A DNA stretch of 64,000 nt from Camellia lanceoleosa (GCA_025200525.1 CM045762.1:86494717-86558716); one strand, 5' to 3'. Counted from the first letter of the stretch, positions 36,356-49,000 are shown. Numbers and translations are program-made. Notes: generated by a model from the letters alone, not told the origin.

Positions 36356-37128
36356 GAATTTGTTGAATGTATCGAGAGGTGATGTGACGGTGGTCGACGG
36401 ATCTCGACGTAACCGTGAGCTCGATCGCCTTTTTGCCTTGCCTCAGCAAAAGAGAACATTGGTTGCTCGGAACCGAATCTCCTGAACCTTGAAAGAGAAA
36501 ACAAAAGATCTCAAATTTCAATTTCACCGTAACACATAAGTATAGTCAATAATCAGATTCGACCACAGATCATTGTTCCCCAAATAGCTGCCCCAAAACT
36601 GAATCTGATACCCGCAGATATAACAGATTCTCAAAATACTGATGCTGATGCCCGCAGGCCTGATACTCAGACTTGTAAACTGATATATGCGTTCCCTGTA
36701 GAGATACACTCTAAAAAGCACATAGCAAGTAAATGGGAGCCAAAACACCCCTATGTTGGGGTAGGGCTTCCCTGTCCTATTTTGTCAGGAGCTAGGGTTT
36801 CACTATGCACATAGCGGTTTCAAACAACCTATAATCGGGTAAGTAACCTGTCCTAGTTTGGAATAGTCAGTATGGATTCCGAATATGCACTAGGTCGAAT
36901 GGTCAAAGAGGGTGCCCCGGTAAAAACCAGGGTTTGTGTTCCCGTCGTGGTAGAGCCCGCAACCGGTCAGCCTTATGGCACACTTCTCAAAGTGAGCCTC
37001 CGGCAAACCGTTCAGGAATAGCAGACGGCAAACACTGTGTCCTAGGCGCACCAATGCACATGCAATGCAAAGAAACACATAAGTGTAGTCAAAACAAGAT
37101 ATCATAAGTTCGAGTCAAGTTCTGTAAA

Positions 37129-37146
37129 TCCCCAGCAGAGTCGCCA
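37129..37146 (-). promoter_or_regulatory. Primer-binding site of the giant element
   Basis: Minus strand reads TGGCGACTCTGCTGGGGA, starting 5 nt after the end of the 5' LTR. Nearly the same sequence (TGGTGACTCTGCTGGGGA) follows the LTR ending at 49423. It fits a primer tRNA ending in ...CGCCA. From memory this is the tRNA-Arg-type PBS described for Ogre elements. Confidence 0.75.
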
Positions 37147-37151
37147 GAGAC

Positions 37152-40100
37152 TGTAGAGGCGCCCTTGGGCCTCATGCTATAGTTCGGACTCAAATGTCAC
37201 GGTTCTGAATCTAATCCCGCAAAGTGCAATGCGAGAATGATAAATCACCAAAGAGTCCAATTCTGGCAAATCGTTTTGGAAAATTGATTTTTAAGAAAGA
37301 AGTGCCAAACATGGACTGCTTTGCTAGATACAGAGTCGCCACCTAAATATTTTATTTTGGGGAATTTAGGAAACCCTGACTCGTGCCTAAGGCCACATGT
37401 CCGTCATCACCAAAGTTGCCTCAGCTCGGGAACTTGGGTACGATTGGGGAAGGTCATCTATGAGCACCCCTGCTCGCCCGATCAAAGATCGGCCTGTACT
37501 AAACATGATATCTTGTTTTTTAAAACACACGTGTTCTTATTCTGGTTAATTAGCTAATCTTACTATGTGATGCGCACAGCAAAATAAGTATAGACTAGAT
37601 CGCCTAATTTAGAACAAAGCATCGCATATCCGTTTGTTTGGAAAATGGTTTGAAGTTTGCTACTCGTAAGTAGGCTAAAATGCAGATTTGATGAATTGTT
37701 CCAATTCAAGCAATCCAACCTTCACCCACAGGCATTCAGGCAGTTTAAACACTTAAGCAAATAGCCTCATGGCAAGCATGCTATCATGGCAACACTCACA
37801 CTCATGCAAGATGCTAAAGCATAAAAGCTTACCTAGTACTCCGAGCTAAAACAATAGCTAGTTATAAATCATGCATGATCCTAGCTATGTTAAGATGGCT
37901 AATGCAACACATGCAAAATGCAACTAGAAATAGGCTCGGCTATTCTAAAATGGCATGTGAATGCTACACTTGATACATGTATTCAAATTGGAATTGAAAT
38001 ACAATGCAGTTATTATGATGCGCTGAGCCCAGTGCATGCAATACGAATGAATGGATGCACGCATGCAAGCATAAAGATGCTAATTGAAATATGCCATATT
38101 CTAACCACTGAAAGCGGGTAAATAAAAGGGAGAAAGACGTGGGGTTGGAAGACATCCACACACTTACGCACACTTATTACAAAATTCGCCCTCTCGATGG
38201 AGGGTCCGAATGAATATGCTAAGCTAATCTATGCTAAGCTAAGTAATTAATCTAATTAAGCTAATTAGACTAATTATTACGCAACAAAATTGAATAACTA
38301 GCTATAACTAATTATTACAAAACTTAATTAATCGACAAATTAATTAACTAACAACGAAACCAAATGCTAACTAACAAGTAAGCAATTTAAACAATGCTGC
38401 CTTGGCAAGTTGAAGAAGGTGAACATGCATGCTCGGTTCCCGTCCCGAAAGCTCTTCGAATGCCCTTTTAGAGGCTCTGTCTACAGGGTGTCCTCAAGGA
38501 ATTCATGCTAAACCTTACCAAAATCAGTCTGGGGAGTGCATCAGTGGCCTGCCGGCCATGGGGAGCTGCTGCCGACCACCTGCCGGCCAAAGATGGTACA
38601 CTGCCGACCAAGGATGAGAAGGTGCCAGCCATCTGTAGGACATTGTCGGCCACTGATGTGCTGTGACACCAAGCTGCAGCAGAGCACCAAATAGGGAAAA
38701 TAGAGGATCTCCCAAGAATATGTACGGACTATGCCACCCCATATCACCTCAAAACATCAAGGGAGAAGGCATAGTTGGATCCACGACCATCAATCACGCA
38801 TCCCGATGCATGATGGCCAAAGATCCAACTTGTGCAAATCAATATGAAATGAATGCGCAAATAAACACATAAGTGCCTACAACTCTATCATGGAGAATCA
38901 AGAGCATCGGCGATCGAGAATTGAGACATTTTTCATCACTTGAAGTATGAAACGTTCCTCGTTTCTCGTGCTCGGATTAACACTTAATCCAAACAACAAT
39001 GCAACACAAGCATGGCAAACATGCAATATGACTTAAACATGCAAACATGCAACTACATGGCATACTCAATGTGATGCAATATGATTAACTTAACAAAGCT
39101 AATGGCATGCACAATGCTAATGCTTACAACGACTAGCATACTCAATGCGAATGTCAATTAGCATGCTCAATGTAATGGTGGCATACTCAATGCAATATAC
39201 ATAACATACACAATGCGATGAACATGGCATACACAATGCGATGTAAGATGGCATACTTAATGCAATGAACAATAAGCATGCGAACAACATGTAAACAAAC
39301 ATGCTAAGTGGACTTAAACCAAAAGGGGGTAGACCTCAGCCACGCTCCAAGTCAGTGGCCATTGGTGCAGGAATTAAGTCACCAAAACACACACAAGCAT
39401 GCAAAATGCAATGGCTCATCAAAGAGGCCTAATAGCACAATTCTCTAGAGTGCTTAAGGAGTGACAAATGTGCGAGTGTGACAACACTAAGTGCACTGAA
39501 ATTAAGTAAGAAATGATGCCAAATCATTCAAACGACACAAGTATGGCATGCACAACACTCAAAGACACTTAAAGCATGAATGGAGTGAGAATATGGCAAT
39601 ACTACATGCTCTAAAATGAAGCATTAAATGATGCCAAAACATCTAAATAGCTTAAACATAGCATGCATGAAGCATCAAAACACAAAGATAGCAAGGCCAA
39701 TTACACTACAGTATACAAAGCATGAAGGATATGGCAAAGGCAACCCAAAACAGTCCTAAAACATGTTAAAGTGATACTAAAACATGCATGGAAGCAAGCC
39801 CGAAAACAAGCTAGCATGGTGAGCATGAGGCATGATGCATACAAGGCAAATAAGGTGGATTACACTACACCTATTAAGACCAAGCATGGGATGATTCAAC
39901 CAACAAAAATCAGAGTTATATCATGGCATAATAACCGCAAAAATCCACTGAGATGGCATCCCAAAGACCTAAGCATAGAGGCATGCACAATGATCCATTC
40001 ATGAGCCATAAAACACAAAGTCTCTAAGTCATTCAAAGCATGTCAAATGCAAGTGTATGGCCATATTATATGGACTGAAATAACATAACAAGTGATGCCA

Positions 40101-41761
40101 AATCACTGAAATAGGCCAAGCAATGCATGGTAGTGGACTCAATTCATAAGGCTAACAAGCTAGATTGAACCAAGGCTATAGAAAGCAAGTCATGCATGAC
40201 CAAAACAACACAAATCAGACCTCTAGCATGGTAAAACAAGGCTAAACGTTTCCTTGGGTCAAGCCAAAATCATGCTAAAAACATAGCTTAAAGCACAAAG
40301 CATGTTAAGGCAATGTGGAGGATTACACTACAAGTGCATGGAACATGCAAGAGGTGACCAAACCAAACCAAAACAGAGGTATGACATGGCAAAACATCAC
40401 CAAAAAAACCTATTGAAATGGAAAGAAAACAAGCTAAAATGACATGTCAAAGCATGAAGCATATAGAGCAAGTTTAAGTGATTTACACTACAAGTGTATT
40501 AGGCAGGCATGGAGTGACAAAATCAATCCAAAATAGATCTAAGGCATGGTAAAACATCACCAAAAACCTACTGAAATGGAGCCAACACATGCAAGAAAAA
40601 CATGCTACTTTGGTGAGCTACAAATGGGGTTGCACTACACATACAAGATGCATGCAAAATATGATCAAACCAGCCATGGACAGACTTAAGGCAGGTCCTA
40701 AAAGTCACAAAAAAGTTCCTAAACCAAGCCTCAAAAGTAAAGGGATACATGCTCCTTTGATAAGCAAATAACTCAAGCAAACAAAAAAAGGGAGGGGGTC
40801 ACCCCCCTCTAGTTTGAGACCTCAAAACCACATGCCTACCACTGAAAATCCACTGAATTTCAGTGGCTAAAAGGCCAAACCAAGACTACCTCGAAGGCCT
40901 TAAAGCATGGCACAAAACAAGGCCAAACAAGGAAAACAAGAGGGTTATGCACCCTTAACACCAAGATGACCTTAACAATCATCAAAAGCACTCAAATACA
41001 GAACTTTTTTCAGTTGAAAGCAAGGCCTAAAACAATATGCAAGGATAGCCAAAATGAGACACACAAAAAAATGCTAAAAAGGGGGAAATACTCACCCTTG
41101 AAGATCAACTTCGAAACCAGCAACTTCAGGGGCCAAAAACCAAGTTTCAGAGCCCAAGTAACCCCCTCAAGAATCTCAGCTCAAAGATGGTGGTGTAACA
41201 CTCTGTGTTGTAGTGTAAAAGTGCAAGAAAAATAGACTTTAGAACACTATTCTATGCAATATATATATATAGAGAGAGATATCTTCTCTTTAAAATGGCT
41301 GAACCCCTGCTAAGGAGAGAAAGCCTCTCTTTATATAGAAGAAAAACAATGCAAAGCTTGTTAAATAAGCTTGGCAAGAGCTTCATATGGAGGGGAAAAG
41401 AGTGAAAACCAGTTGGCTCAAAAGATCTGGCGTGAAACCTGCTGAGACAAGGGTTCTGCCCGCCATCAGAAGTGGCCGGCAGTGGCTCATTGATGGTCGG
41501 CAGGCTTCATCAATGGCTGGCAGTGGCAAAGGCATGGTCGGCAGGGCCAAAAAGGAACCGGTAGTGCCTTCCACAAAGCATGTAGAAAGGGCCAATACAA
41601 GGTCCAAAAAAATGGGGCAGGAAGGATACAGGGTTTAGAAAGTTCAAACTTTTGACGTTCCGCCGTGAAAGTCGAGTACTCGGCGAGCAATCGAACTAGT
41701 TGTTGGGTGTACCTACAAGCACAACCAAGTCTTGAGGACGGTCAAAAATGAGGTGTCTACA
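37152..41761 (-). repeat. 5' LTR of the giant element
   Basis: Starts TGTAGAGGCG and ends GGTGTCTACA on the plus strand. It is collinear with 17877-22409 over its full length, with scattered substitutions, small indels and one 73-bp extra block (about 38561-38633). A TATA-like motif on the minus strand (TATATAAAG, plus 41330-41337) would drive transcription leftwards through gag. The many short frames within are not genes. Confidence 0.88.
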
Positions 41762-44159
41762 CCAGTAATTCGAGATTACCAAAGGCCAACTTACAAAGAT
41801 TCACACACAATCAGAGTATACATATTGGGCTTACATGTGCGGAAGCAATAAATTTAAATCAAATTCGTCCATAAGAGCTCTGCATAGATTAAATGAAATG
41901 ACATACACTTTAACATGGTTTACAACTTGGATACAAATAAAATAAAGTACATATTACATCTTGATCAAAAGGCTTCTCAAGCCGAAATATATAAAGACAT
42001 GAATTACAACTAAGAAACATAATCTTCAAGAGGCTAGCGAAATGAATCCATAACAACTTGCAAATAACATCTAGGCGTCACCGCCTTCTTGCTTGCCACC
42101 TACATATATATAAAGGGGAGGGTGAGCTTGGATACTCAGTGAATGATATAATTAATAAAGGTTTAAATGAATGATATCTGAGATCTTTATGAAAACAATA
42201 CATATCGTAGCTTGTAACAAAACATGGGATGAATCAAGTTCATCAATCAAATCTTTCAAATCTTCTTGGGATGTTTAATAACATCTACATAATACATGGG
42301 GGATGACATTCTGGACAAAAGAAGGGAATAATCGACCCAGAATTGATTAGACAAATCCACCCGCACAAGGCCGTCGGTGGGGCCATTCGTACAAGACCGT
42401 CGATGGCAGAGATCTCTCAAACATGGTGCTACATGGTCTTAAAGTCCCCTAGCATGGGAGGACTTTCCAAGAATGTCATCAAAACAAGATAATACTTGAT
42501 ACAAAAACTAGGGATAATCATTCATGCTTGATCAAATACTTTTCCAAAACGAAGCAAAGCTTTATCAAAACTTTATAACATAGCTTTATTAAAAATACCA
42601 CTCATATAGCTCTTCGGGTGTAGGGATTAAGGCAAGGATCCAAGGCCTACAAATACATAATAAAGTCTATTGAATGCACTTCAAGAAGACAAGAAGAGAT
42701 GCTCAAAGATGGGTATGAAATGCATTCTTAAAACAAGCTTTTCATGAATGAAAATGATCCCGGCATTTCTTTCTAAAACCAAGTCAAGACAAAGCAAAAC
42801 ATGTGCTGGGAGTAAAAACACTATTTTTCATCTAGGGAAAACATGCTTGGAGTTAAATCACTATTTTTCATCTAGGGAAAACATGTTGGGTACCAACCAG
42901 GTCTTGGAATGGATGTACAGAGATGATCTAGGCAAAAATGACCTAGCTGGGTGAACTCAGGAGGTCTTGGCCGAGGTCCCACACCTCTTGGCCGAGGTGT
43001 GGTTACCTAGGCTTCAGTGTGTAGCTGCCTGCCGAGGTGTTACAAGGTGCCGACAAGGGTGTACCATGGTTGGCCTAGGTGTGCAGTGGTTAGCCTAGGT
43101 GTGCATGCAAGATAAATTAAGGTGCAAGTGATCATGCAAGGTTGGCCAAGGTGAGATACGATGCTTGGTCTAGGTGTGAGATCTAGGCAAGAGTGGTCTC
43201 AGTGACCACACCTAGGGAAAGGTGGAGTCTGGAAATCTAGGTTTCCTCCCTTGAAGAACATGAAAAACATGAAGGACAAGAACATGAAGAACATGATGCT
43301 AAAATCATAACTTCTTTATTCAAAATCTGAGATTTCATGAGATGAGTTTGAAAACATGGACCTGGGTACCCATACTTGAAGATCCTATGAAAATAAACAC
43401 AAAAACATGGATCTTGATACAAACTTTCGGATCGAAACATGGTTTTCTTTCAAGAACACAAGAACATCATTTTCTCTTTCTAAAACAAGCTTTAAATCAA
43501 TGCATGGCTCATGAATCATGCTAGATCATGCAATGTGATCAGATTAACATAAAGAACAACAAGAGTAGATCAAGAATCTAACCTCAAAACATGGATATAA
43601 CGGTTCAAGGTGTGAAGATCAAGCTTGGAAATCTACTTCTCTCTCAAGAACTCCTCTTCCTCTTCCTAGAGCTTCTCTCTCTTCAAAGGCAAGGATATGA
43701 AAAAATGATGTGGGTTTCTCTACTGCCAGTAGACTTAACCCTCTGCTGGGACACGTGGCAACGGCTGGTTGGCTCTCCTCAAAAGGTGACTGAATGATAA
43801 GACAAGAGTATGACAAAGTGTATACAACAAGTAAGGTGACATGGGCACTCTGGCAGGTAATGATCTTGGATTAGGACATAGGTTTCGGCAAGTAAGGTCT
43901 CAATGATCTCGGTTAGGAAGGATAACACTTGACCTAGCTGTGCCACACCTCGGTCTAGGTCATTTCAGTCCCGGAACAAGATCACTAGGCGTAAGGATCA
44001 AGGATCTAGGACGCCTAGATGATAACATCTCGGCCTAGATGATACACATCTCGGCCTAGGTGATGCACACCTCGGCCTAGATGATGACATCTCGGCCAAT
44101 ATGCCAGGGTGAAGGTGGAGGTCAACCAAAGTGGTTCCAAGATGGTCCTAGGTGTAAGA

Positions 44160-44595
44160 GGTTCAAAGGTGTGACCTAGGCTTGAGATGACTTAGGCTTA
44201 ACATGACCTAGGCTTGGCATGACCTAGGCTTAACATGACCTAGGCTTAACATGACCTAGGCTTGGCATGACATAGGCTTGGCATGACCTAGGCTTAACAT
44301 GACCTAGGCTTGGCATAACCTAGGCTTGACATGACCTAGGCTTGGCATGACATAGGCTGAGCATGACCTAGGCTTAACATGACCTAGGCTTGCCATGACC
44401 TAGGCTTAACATGACCTAGGCTTAGCATGACATAGGCTTGGCATGACCTAGGCTTGGCATGACCTAGGCTTAACATGACCTAGGCTTGGCATGACCTAGG
44501 CTTAAGGCTTGGCATGACTTAGGCTTGGCATGACCTAGGCTTAACATGACCTAGGCTTAGCATGACATAGGCTTGGCATGACATAGGCTTGAGAC
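44160..44595. repeat. 16-bp minisatellite, GACCTAGGCTTGGCAT
   Basis: About 26 units alternating between GACCTAGGCTTGGCAT and GACCTAGGCTTAACAT, with a few GACATAGGC variants. It lies inside the layer-2 solo LTR. Related single motifs (CCTCGGCCTAGGTG) occur upstream at 43970-44100. Confidence 0.92.
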
Positions 44596-44769
44596 AGCAA
44601 TGAAGGAACAAAGCATGCATACAACACTTAGGCAAATCACATAAGCACAAAACAAGACAGAGACCTTTACTTAGCAAAAACAAGTCAAAGTCTACAAATG
44701 CAAGCTTAACAAGACAAAATCATGCAAATGCACATGAACATGACTAAGACATGAATGTGGGTTATTACA

Positions 44770-45787
44770 GATCAAGGGGACCCTAAACGGATGCTTTGTC
44801 CATGAAGGAGAAGACTTCCCTTTCTGTGGATTCTCGGAACCATGGGTCAAACAGGAAACAAAGAAGAGATACCCTGAGTTGGAGATCTTTTTCAATCACC
44901 AGTTGTTAGATAGCGAGGAGGAGTGGATTGACCCAAGCATCGATATAGGGCAAGACAAAAGTGCAAGCTCGGATAGCAATGAAGAGGAACTGTTGGGGAT
45001 AGCATTAGCTGATCGTTTGGGGAATTCTAATGCCGGGTTGAGCTCGTTAACTTAAGGGATAGTGTTGTTATCTCTGTGATCGGGGATGAACCAGTGGTGG
45101 ATTACACTGATCTCATTATAGATGCAGTCGAGGATCCACGCCTAGTTTGGCAATTTGAGAAGTGCTCTATTGACAGTTCTGAATCGATGATGAGCCTGAG
45201 TTTGATTCCACCGAGTCTGTTAAGTCGAAGTCAGATTTGAGTCAGCCTAAGGAGTTTGATTCTAGCACTTTCGGGGGTGGTAACCCGGGTGCCAAAGTCC
45301 TGTCTAGGTCTTTTGTTAGTTTTTCTTTTGAATCAACTGTAACAGAGGACCCTGGCTTTATCAATGAGAGCACAGTAGACTTTGCTAACTTCTTTGTGCC
45401 TTTAGTTTGCTGCACTGATATTGATTTTCAAAATTTTGACTTAAACGAAGAAGAAGAAATTCCTCAGGCTTTGAAAAACTTAATTGACCAAGAGGAGGAG
45501 AGGCATGCTAAGCCCTGCATGGATGAGATCATTGCAATCAACATGGGTATTGAGAAAGATCCACACTTAGTCCAGATTGGTTCCACATTGTCTTTGGAGA
45601 AACGCAAGCGTTTAATCGCTTTGTTAAAGATTTCAAAGATGTTTTTGCATGGTCCTACGAAGACATGCTTAGAATCGATCTTGAGATTGTATAGCATAGG
45701 ATCCCTCTTGACCTTGAGGCCTGACAATCAAGCAGAAACTCCGCAGAATATGTCCAGATTGGGCACTAAAAATTAAAGAGGAAGTCA
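44770..45787 (+). pseudogene. Post-protease region of the outer gypsy copy, broken
   Basis: Resumes the frame interrupted at 17827. Blocks such as GTLNGCFVHEGEDFPFCGF match GTLNGRFFRQGEDFPFCGF of the sister copy at 53.83 kb. The stretch 45237-45776 is an open acidic frame ending just before reverse transcriptase, where a frameshift lies in the KISKMFLHGP region (normally FKDVFAW). This links protease to RT in large gypsy polyproteins and has no catalytic motif. Confidence 0.65.
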
Positions 45788-46096
45788 CCAAGCAGATCGA
45801 TGCAGGATTCTTGAAGGTACCTGAATATCTGATTGGTTGGCCAAATATCGTTTCAATTCTGAAGAAAGACGGTAGAATCAGAGTTTGTGTCGACTTCAGG
45901 GATTTGAATAAGGCTAGTCTGAAGGACGACTTTCCGTTGCCATACATTGATGAGTTGGTAGACTTCATCGCTGGCCATGCCTTGTTATCGTTCATGGATA
46001 GATTTTCAAGGTATAACCAAATCTTGATGGTGCTCGAGGACAGGGAAAAGATTGCGTTCTCCACGCCATGGGGTACCTGCTGCTACAAGGTCATGC
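45788..46096 (+). pseudogene. Reverse transcriptase N-terminal part, truncated
   Basis: The frame from about 45811 carries the Ty3/gypsy RT fingers and palm blocks: KKDGRIRVCVDFRDLNKAS, DDFPLPYIDELVD and LLSFMDRFSRYNQILM. The last is motif A, with Arg where the family usually has Gly at two places. It ends STPWGTCCYKVM, just before the expected F-LKNAGATY block. The Y-x-DD motif, RNase H and integrase are absent because the LTR at 46097 interrupts. This is the only reverse transcriptase sequence in the window. Confidence 0.88.
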
Positions 46097-49000
46097 TATA
46101 GACACCCCATTTTGACTGCCCGCAAGATTTAGGTGCTTAGTTCGATACACTCAATAATGAAAGTTGAATTGTGTGCTTTGAAGTCACAGTGATTCAGATT
46201 CGGTCAGGCTCTCAAAATAACCTCAAATCATCAACATTTCCTTTGTCCGAACCTCTAAGTCTCATTTTTGGACCTTTTGTCACCTTAAGATGAGTTTGAA
46301 CCAAAAAAACAAGGGAGGGTATGCATGCCCGGCCGTGCCGTAGTGAAGGCCGGCCATGGCTATGAATGACCGATTGGGCCTTGGTGGCGAGAAACACTGT
46401 GCTGGGAGGGAGCCCGCTAGCTGTCCATTTTTGAAGATATTTATCACCTTTTGAGCTCAAATTCTATAAAAACGAGATCCAGCCTCTGTTTTGGAGGTTG
46501 ACAAAACTTCTGGAGAGCTTATATACACCTTGAGATCTCCTCCTTCCTCTTTCTTCCATGGCAAGCAACCTTTGAGTTAACCTACCTCCCTTGTGTCATC
46601 TCCATACACCATACACGACCTTGTCTCACCATCTTAGAGCCTTGGTTGACCCTTGAGAAGCATAATTTAAGCTTGAGAGTGTGTCAAGAGTGAGTTTGCT
46701 CATCAACCAAAGCTTACTCCATTTTGAGAGGTATAAGCTTATAACTTTTGCTCTTGCTCTTGCTCTTGCTTTCTTCATTTCTACATATTTCTTGTATTCT
46801 TGGGCTATTTTACATCTATTTTAGGTGTTGGAACTTGGGTTTGGATAAGCTACCAAAGTTGGTAAGGTTAATACCCTCGCACCTATTTTTGTAGCTCAGC
46901 CCTTGTTTCTCTTACACTCTTTTTCTTTGGTTTTTGAACTGATTTTCAGAGTTGAACTAAGGCCAAAAACATGATTTGAAGTCTTGAAATTGGAGGGGTT
47001 GGCCATCCCTCCTCCTTTTTTTTGCTTACATAGCTTTAGTGTCTTTGCTTTTGCTTAGCTTTTGAGCTCTTTTTTTACATTTTCAGCCACTGTTTTGAGC
47101 TTATTATAGACTATTTTAGGGATATCCTACTCTATTTAATTGGTTCAAGCTTTGATTAGTTCATTTGTTGTAGCATTAGTCTTTGTGCATAGCTTGTATC
47201 ATGTTGTTCTTAGCCTTTCTTTGTTTAATTTCCATGGTAATAACCTCATTTTAAGAATTAACTTGCCGCTCCTTTCTTTTATTTGAGAGTTGTTTCAATT
47301 GGTTGATGGTTATTCAACACATGAACTAGATATTCACACTTAATGGCTTAATCTCTACAGAGATTCATTATCAATGGCGTAATCTCTCTTTCATGTTGAG
47401 AATTACTTCCCATTTGATATTTCTCTCCTTTTAGAGGACTTAATCATCGCTTCGGACAAATGGACTAAAGAATGGACTAAAAGAATTGGTTTAAAAGCAA
47501 CTAACACACATAAAGAAAAATGAGTCATATTGCTTAGGCTTGGCCAGACGTTATGCCAAGTTAATTGAGTCAAGAACTGTCATTCACTAATTCATGGCAT
47601 TTTGATGATTCTTGAAGCATCTCTACCACCCTCTTTGAGTTCATTCCATGATAAGAGGAAGGGGTGGTCATATCCATTGCATATCATTGATTTTTGTCCA
47701 AAATTGTATCTAGAATCATCAAGCAATGAATTTCTCATTGATGATTTTGGAAACAATTCTAGCCTTCTCTCGAGGCTTTCCCATGATAGAGAAGGAAAGA
47801 AGGGACAAATAGAGCTTGAACAACTCTGTCTGCACTTTTTCACTTCAGAACACAAAATAGTTCTGCACAAAATTAAGGCACGGTCAGCCTTCTATATGCC
47901 CGGTCGAGCTTCATTGACGGCCAGCCCTCAAAGTTTGGTCAGTAGTGTATTTTTACAAAAAACAGAGGGTAGTGGCTGAGGTGAAATAGAGCAAGCTTGG
48001 AGCAGACAGGGCTGTTCTTGAACATTGTGCATGTGCATGCATGCAACCCTTGCGCAATCTCGTTTACGTTATGATCATTGTAATTAATTTAGTTTAATGT
48101 TTTTTATTGTAATTAGTCTCATTAATTATTAAGTGTTGTAATTATTTATTTATTGTTTATTTGTAATTGTTTTACTTAATTAGTTTAAATAGCGAGTTTG
48201 CTTTACCTTGATTATCCTTGTTGTAATAGCATAGTTAGCTAGTTAATTAGCCTTGCTTATTTATTCATTCATTCGGTTTTGTAATAATTAGGCTAGTTCG
48301 GACTTTCGGACTTTGATTCAGACCCTCTTATGTGAAGGCACAAATGTTGTAATAACGCATATGTCTTCCAACCCCATGTCTTTCTCCATTTTATTTACTT
48401 GCTTATGTTGGTTAGATTAGGGCATCACGTTTTGTTCGCATCCCTTATGCCTTGCATCCACTTGTATTGCATGCACCAAGGCTCGGTTCATCATTCAAAC
48501 TTGCATTTTCATTTAAATAATTCTTTGAATACATGCTTAGACTGCATGTTAGCAAATTGATTCACATGTCATAAATTAGTATCTGAGCCTATTAGTTGCA
48601 TATTGCATGTGTTGCATTAGTCATGGTGCATTGATTAGGGACATGCATGTTTTCTAATTAGCTTGTTGTTGTTTAGCTTGGAGTACTAGGTGAGCCTTTA
48701 CTCACTTTAACATATTGCATGAGTGTGAGTGTTGCCATGTCTAACATGTTTGCCATGAGGCTAAGTGCTTAAATGATATAATTGTTTGAATACCCGTGGA
48801 TGAAGACTAGTTGCTTGAATTGGGATAGTTTGATTAGCATCCATTTTAAACCGACAAGTGGCAAATTCACAAGCTCTTTTAAAGCCCACTTTTTCAAGTG
48901 GCAAAATTCAAAACCATTTTCAAAACAAAAAATGAGATCAAGTGTTCCAATTCTTGCAAATTAATCTATACCTTGCATGCACGTCACATAGTAAATAATA

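Larger units (their letters stand above)
17877..41761 (-). mobile_element. Giant non-autonomous Tat/Ogre-like LTR element (layer 3)
   Basis: A 23.9-kb unit with direct LTRs of 4533 bp (17877-22409) and 4610 bp (37152-41761). It is flanked by CCAAT (17872-17876) and CCAGT (41762-41766), a 5-bp duplication with one mismatch. On the minus strand, reading from 41761: 5' LTR, a 5-nt gap, the PBS TGGCGACTCTGCTGGGGA (37146-37129), a broken gag (36355-35331), kilobases of non-coding DNA with minisatellites, a polypurine tract (22425-22410), then the 3' LTR. Removing the solo LTR at 26603-32842 leaves about 17.6 kb. No protease, reverse transcriptase, RNase H or integrase was found, so it would have depended on a helper element. 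Confidence 0.85.
17828..44769. mobile_element. Solo LTR (layer 2), itself split by a larger element
   Basis: Begins TGTCACGACCCC (17828) and ends GGGTTATTACA (44769), a TG...CA pair with partly inverted ends. It is flanked by perfect 5-bp duplications GATCA. Only 17828-17876 and 41762-44769 belong to it (about 3.05 kb); the rest is the giant element inserted at CCAAT. No internal coding region or second LTR is seen, so it looks like a solo LTR left by recombination. It holds a TATA-like ATATATATAAAGGGGAG on the plus strand (42104-42120), suggesting but not proving plus orientation. A 16-bp minisatellite lies near its right end. Confidence 0.7.
14953..46096 (+). mobile_element. Degenerate Tat/Ogre-like gag-PR-RT copy, split by nested insertions
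   Basis: The outermost (oldest) layer. Coding remnants run 14953-17827 (gag and protease) and resume at 44770-46096 (post-protease region and the start of reverse transcriptase). The two parts join cleanly when the insertion at 17828-44769 and one copy of GATCA are removed. The intact join can be checked against the sister copy, which is continuous across the homologous point at about 53825. Similarity to the sister begins near 14953, so the 5' LTR and start of gag are missing. The right end is cut by the LTR starting at 46097. Many stops and frameshifts make it non-functional. Confidence 0.8.
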
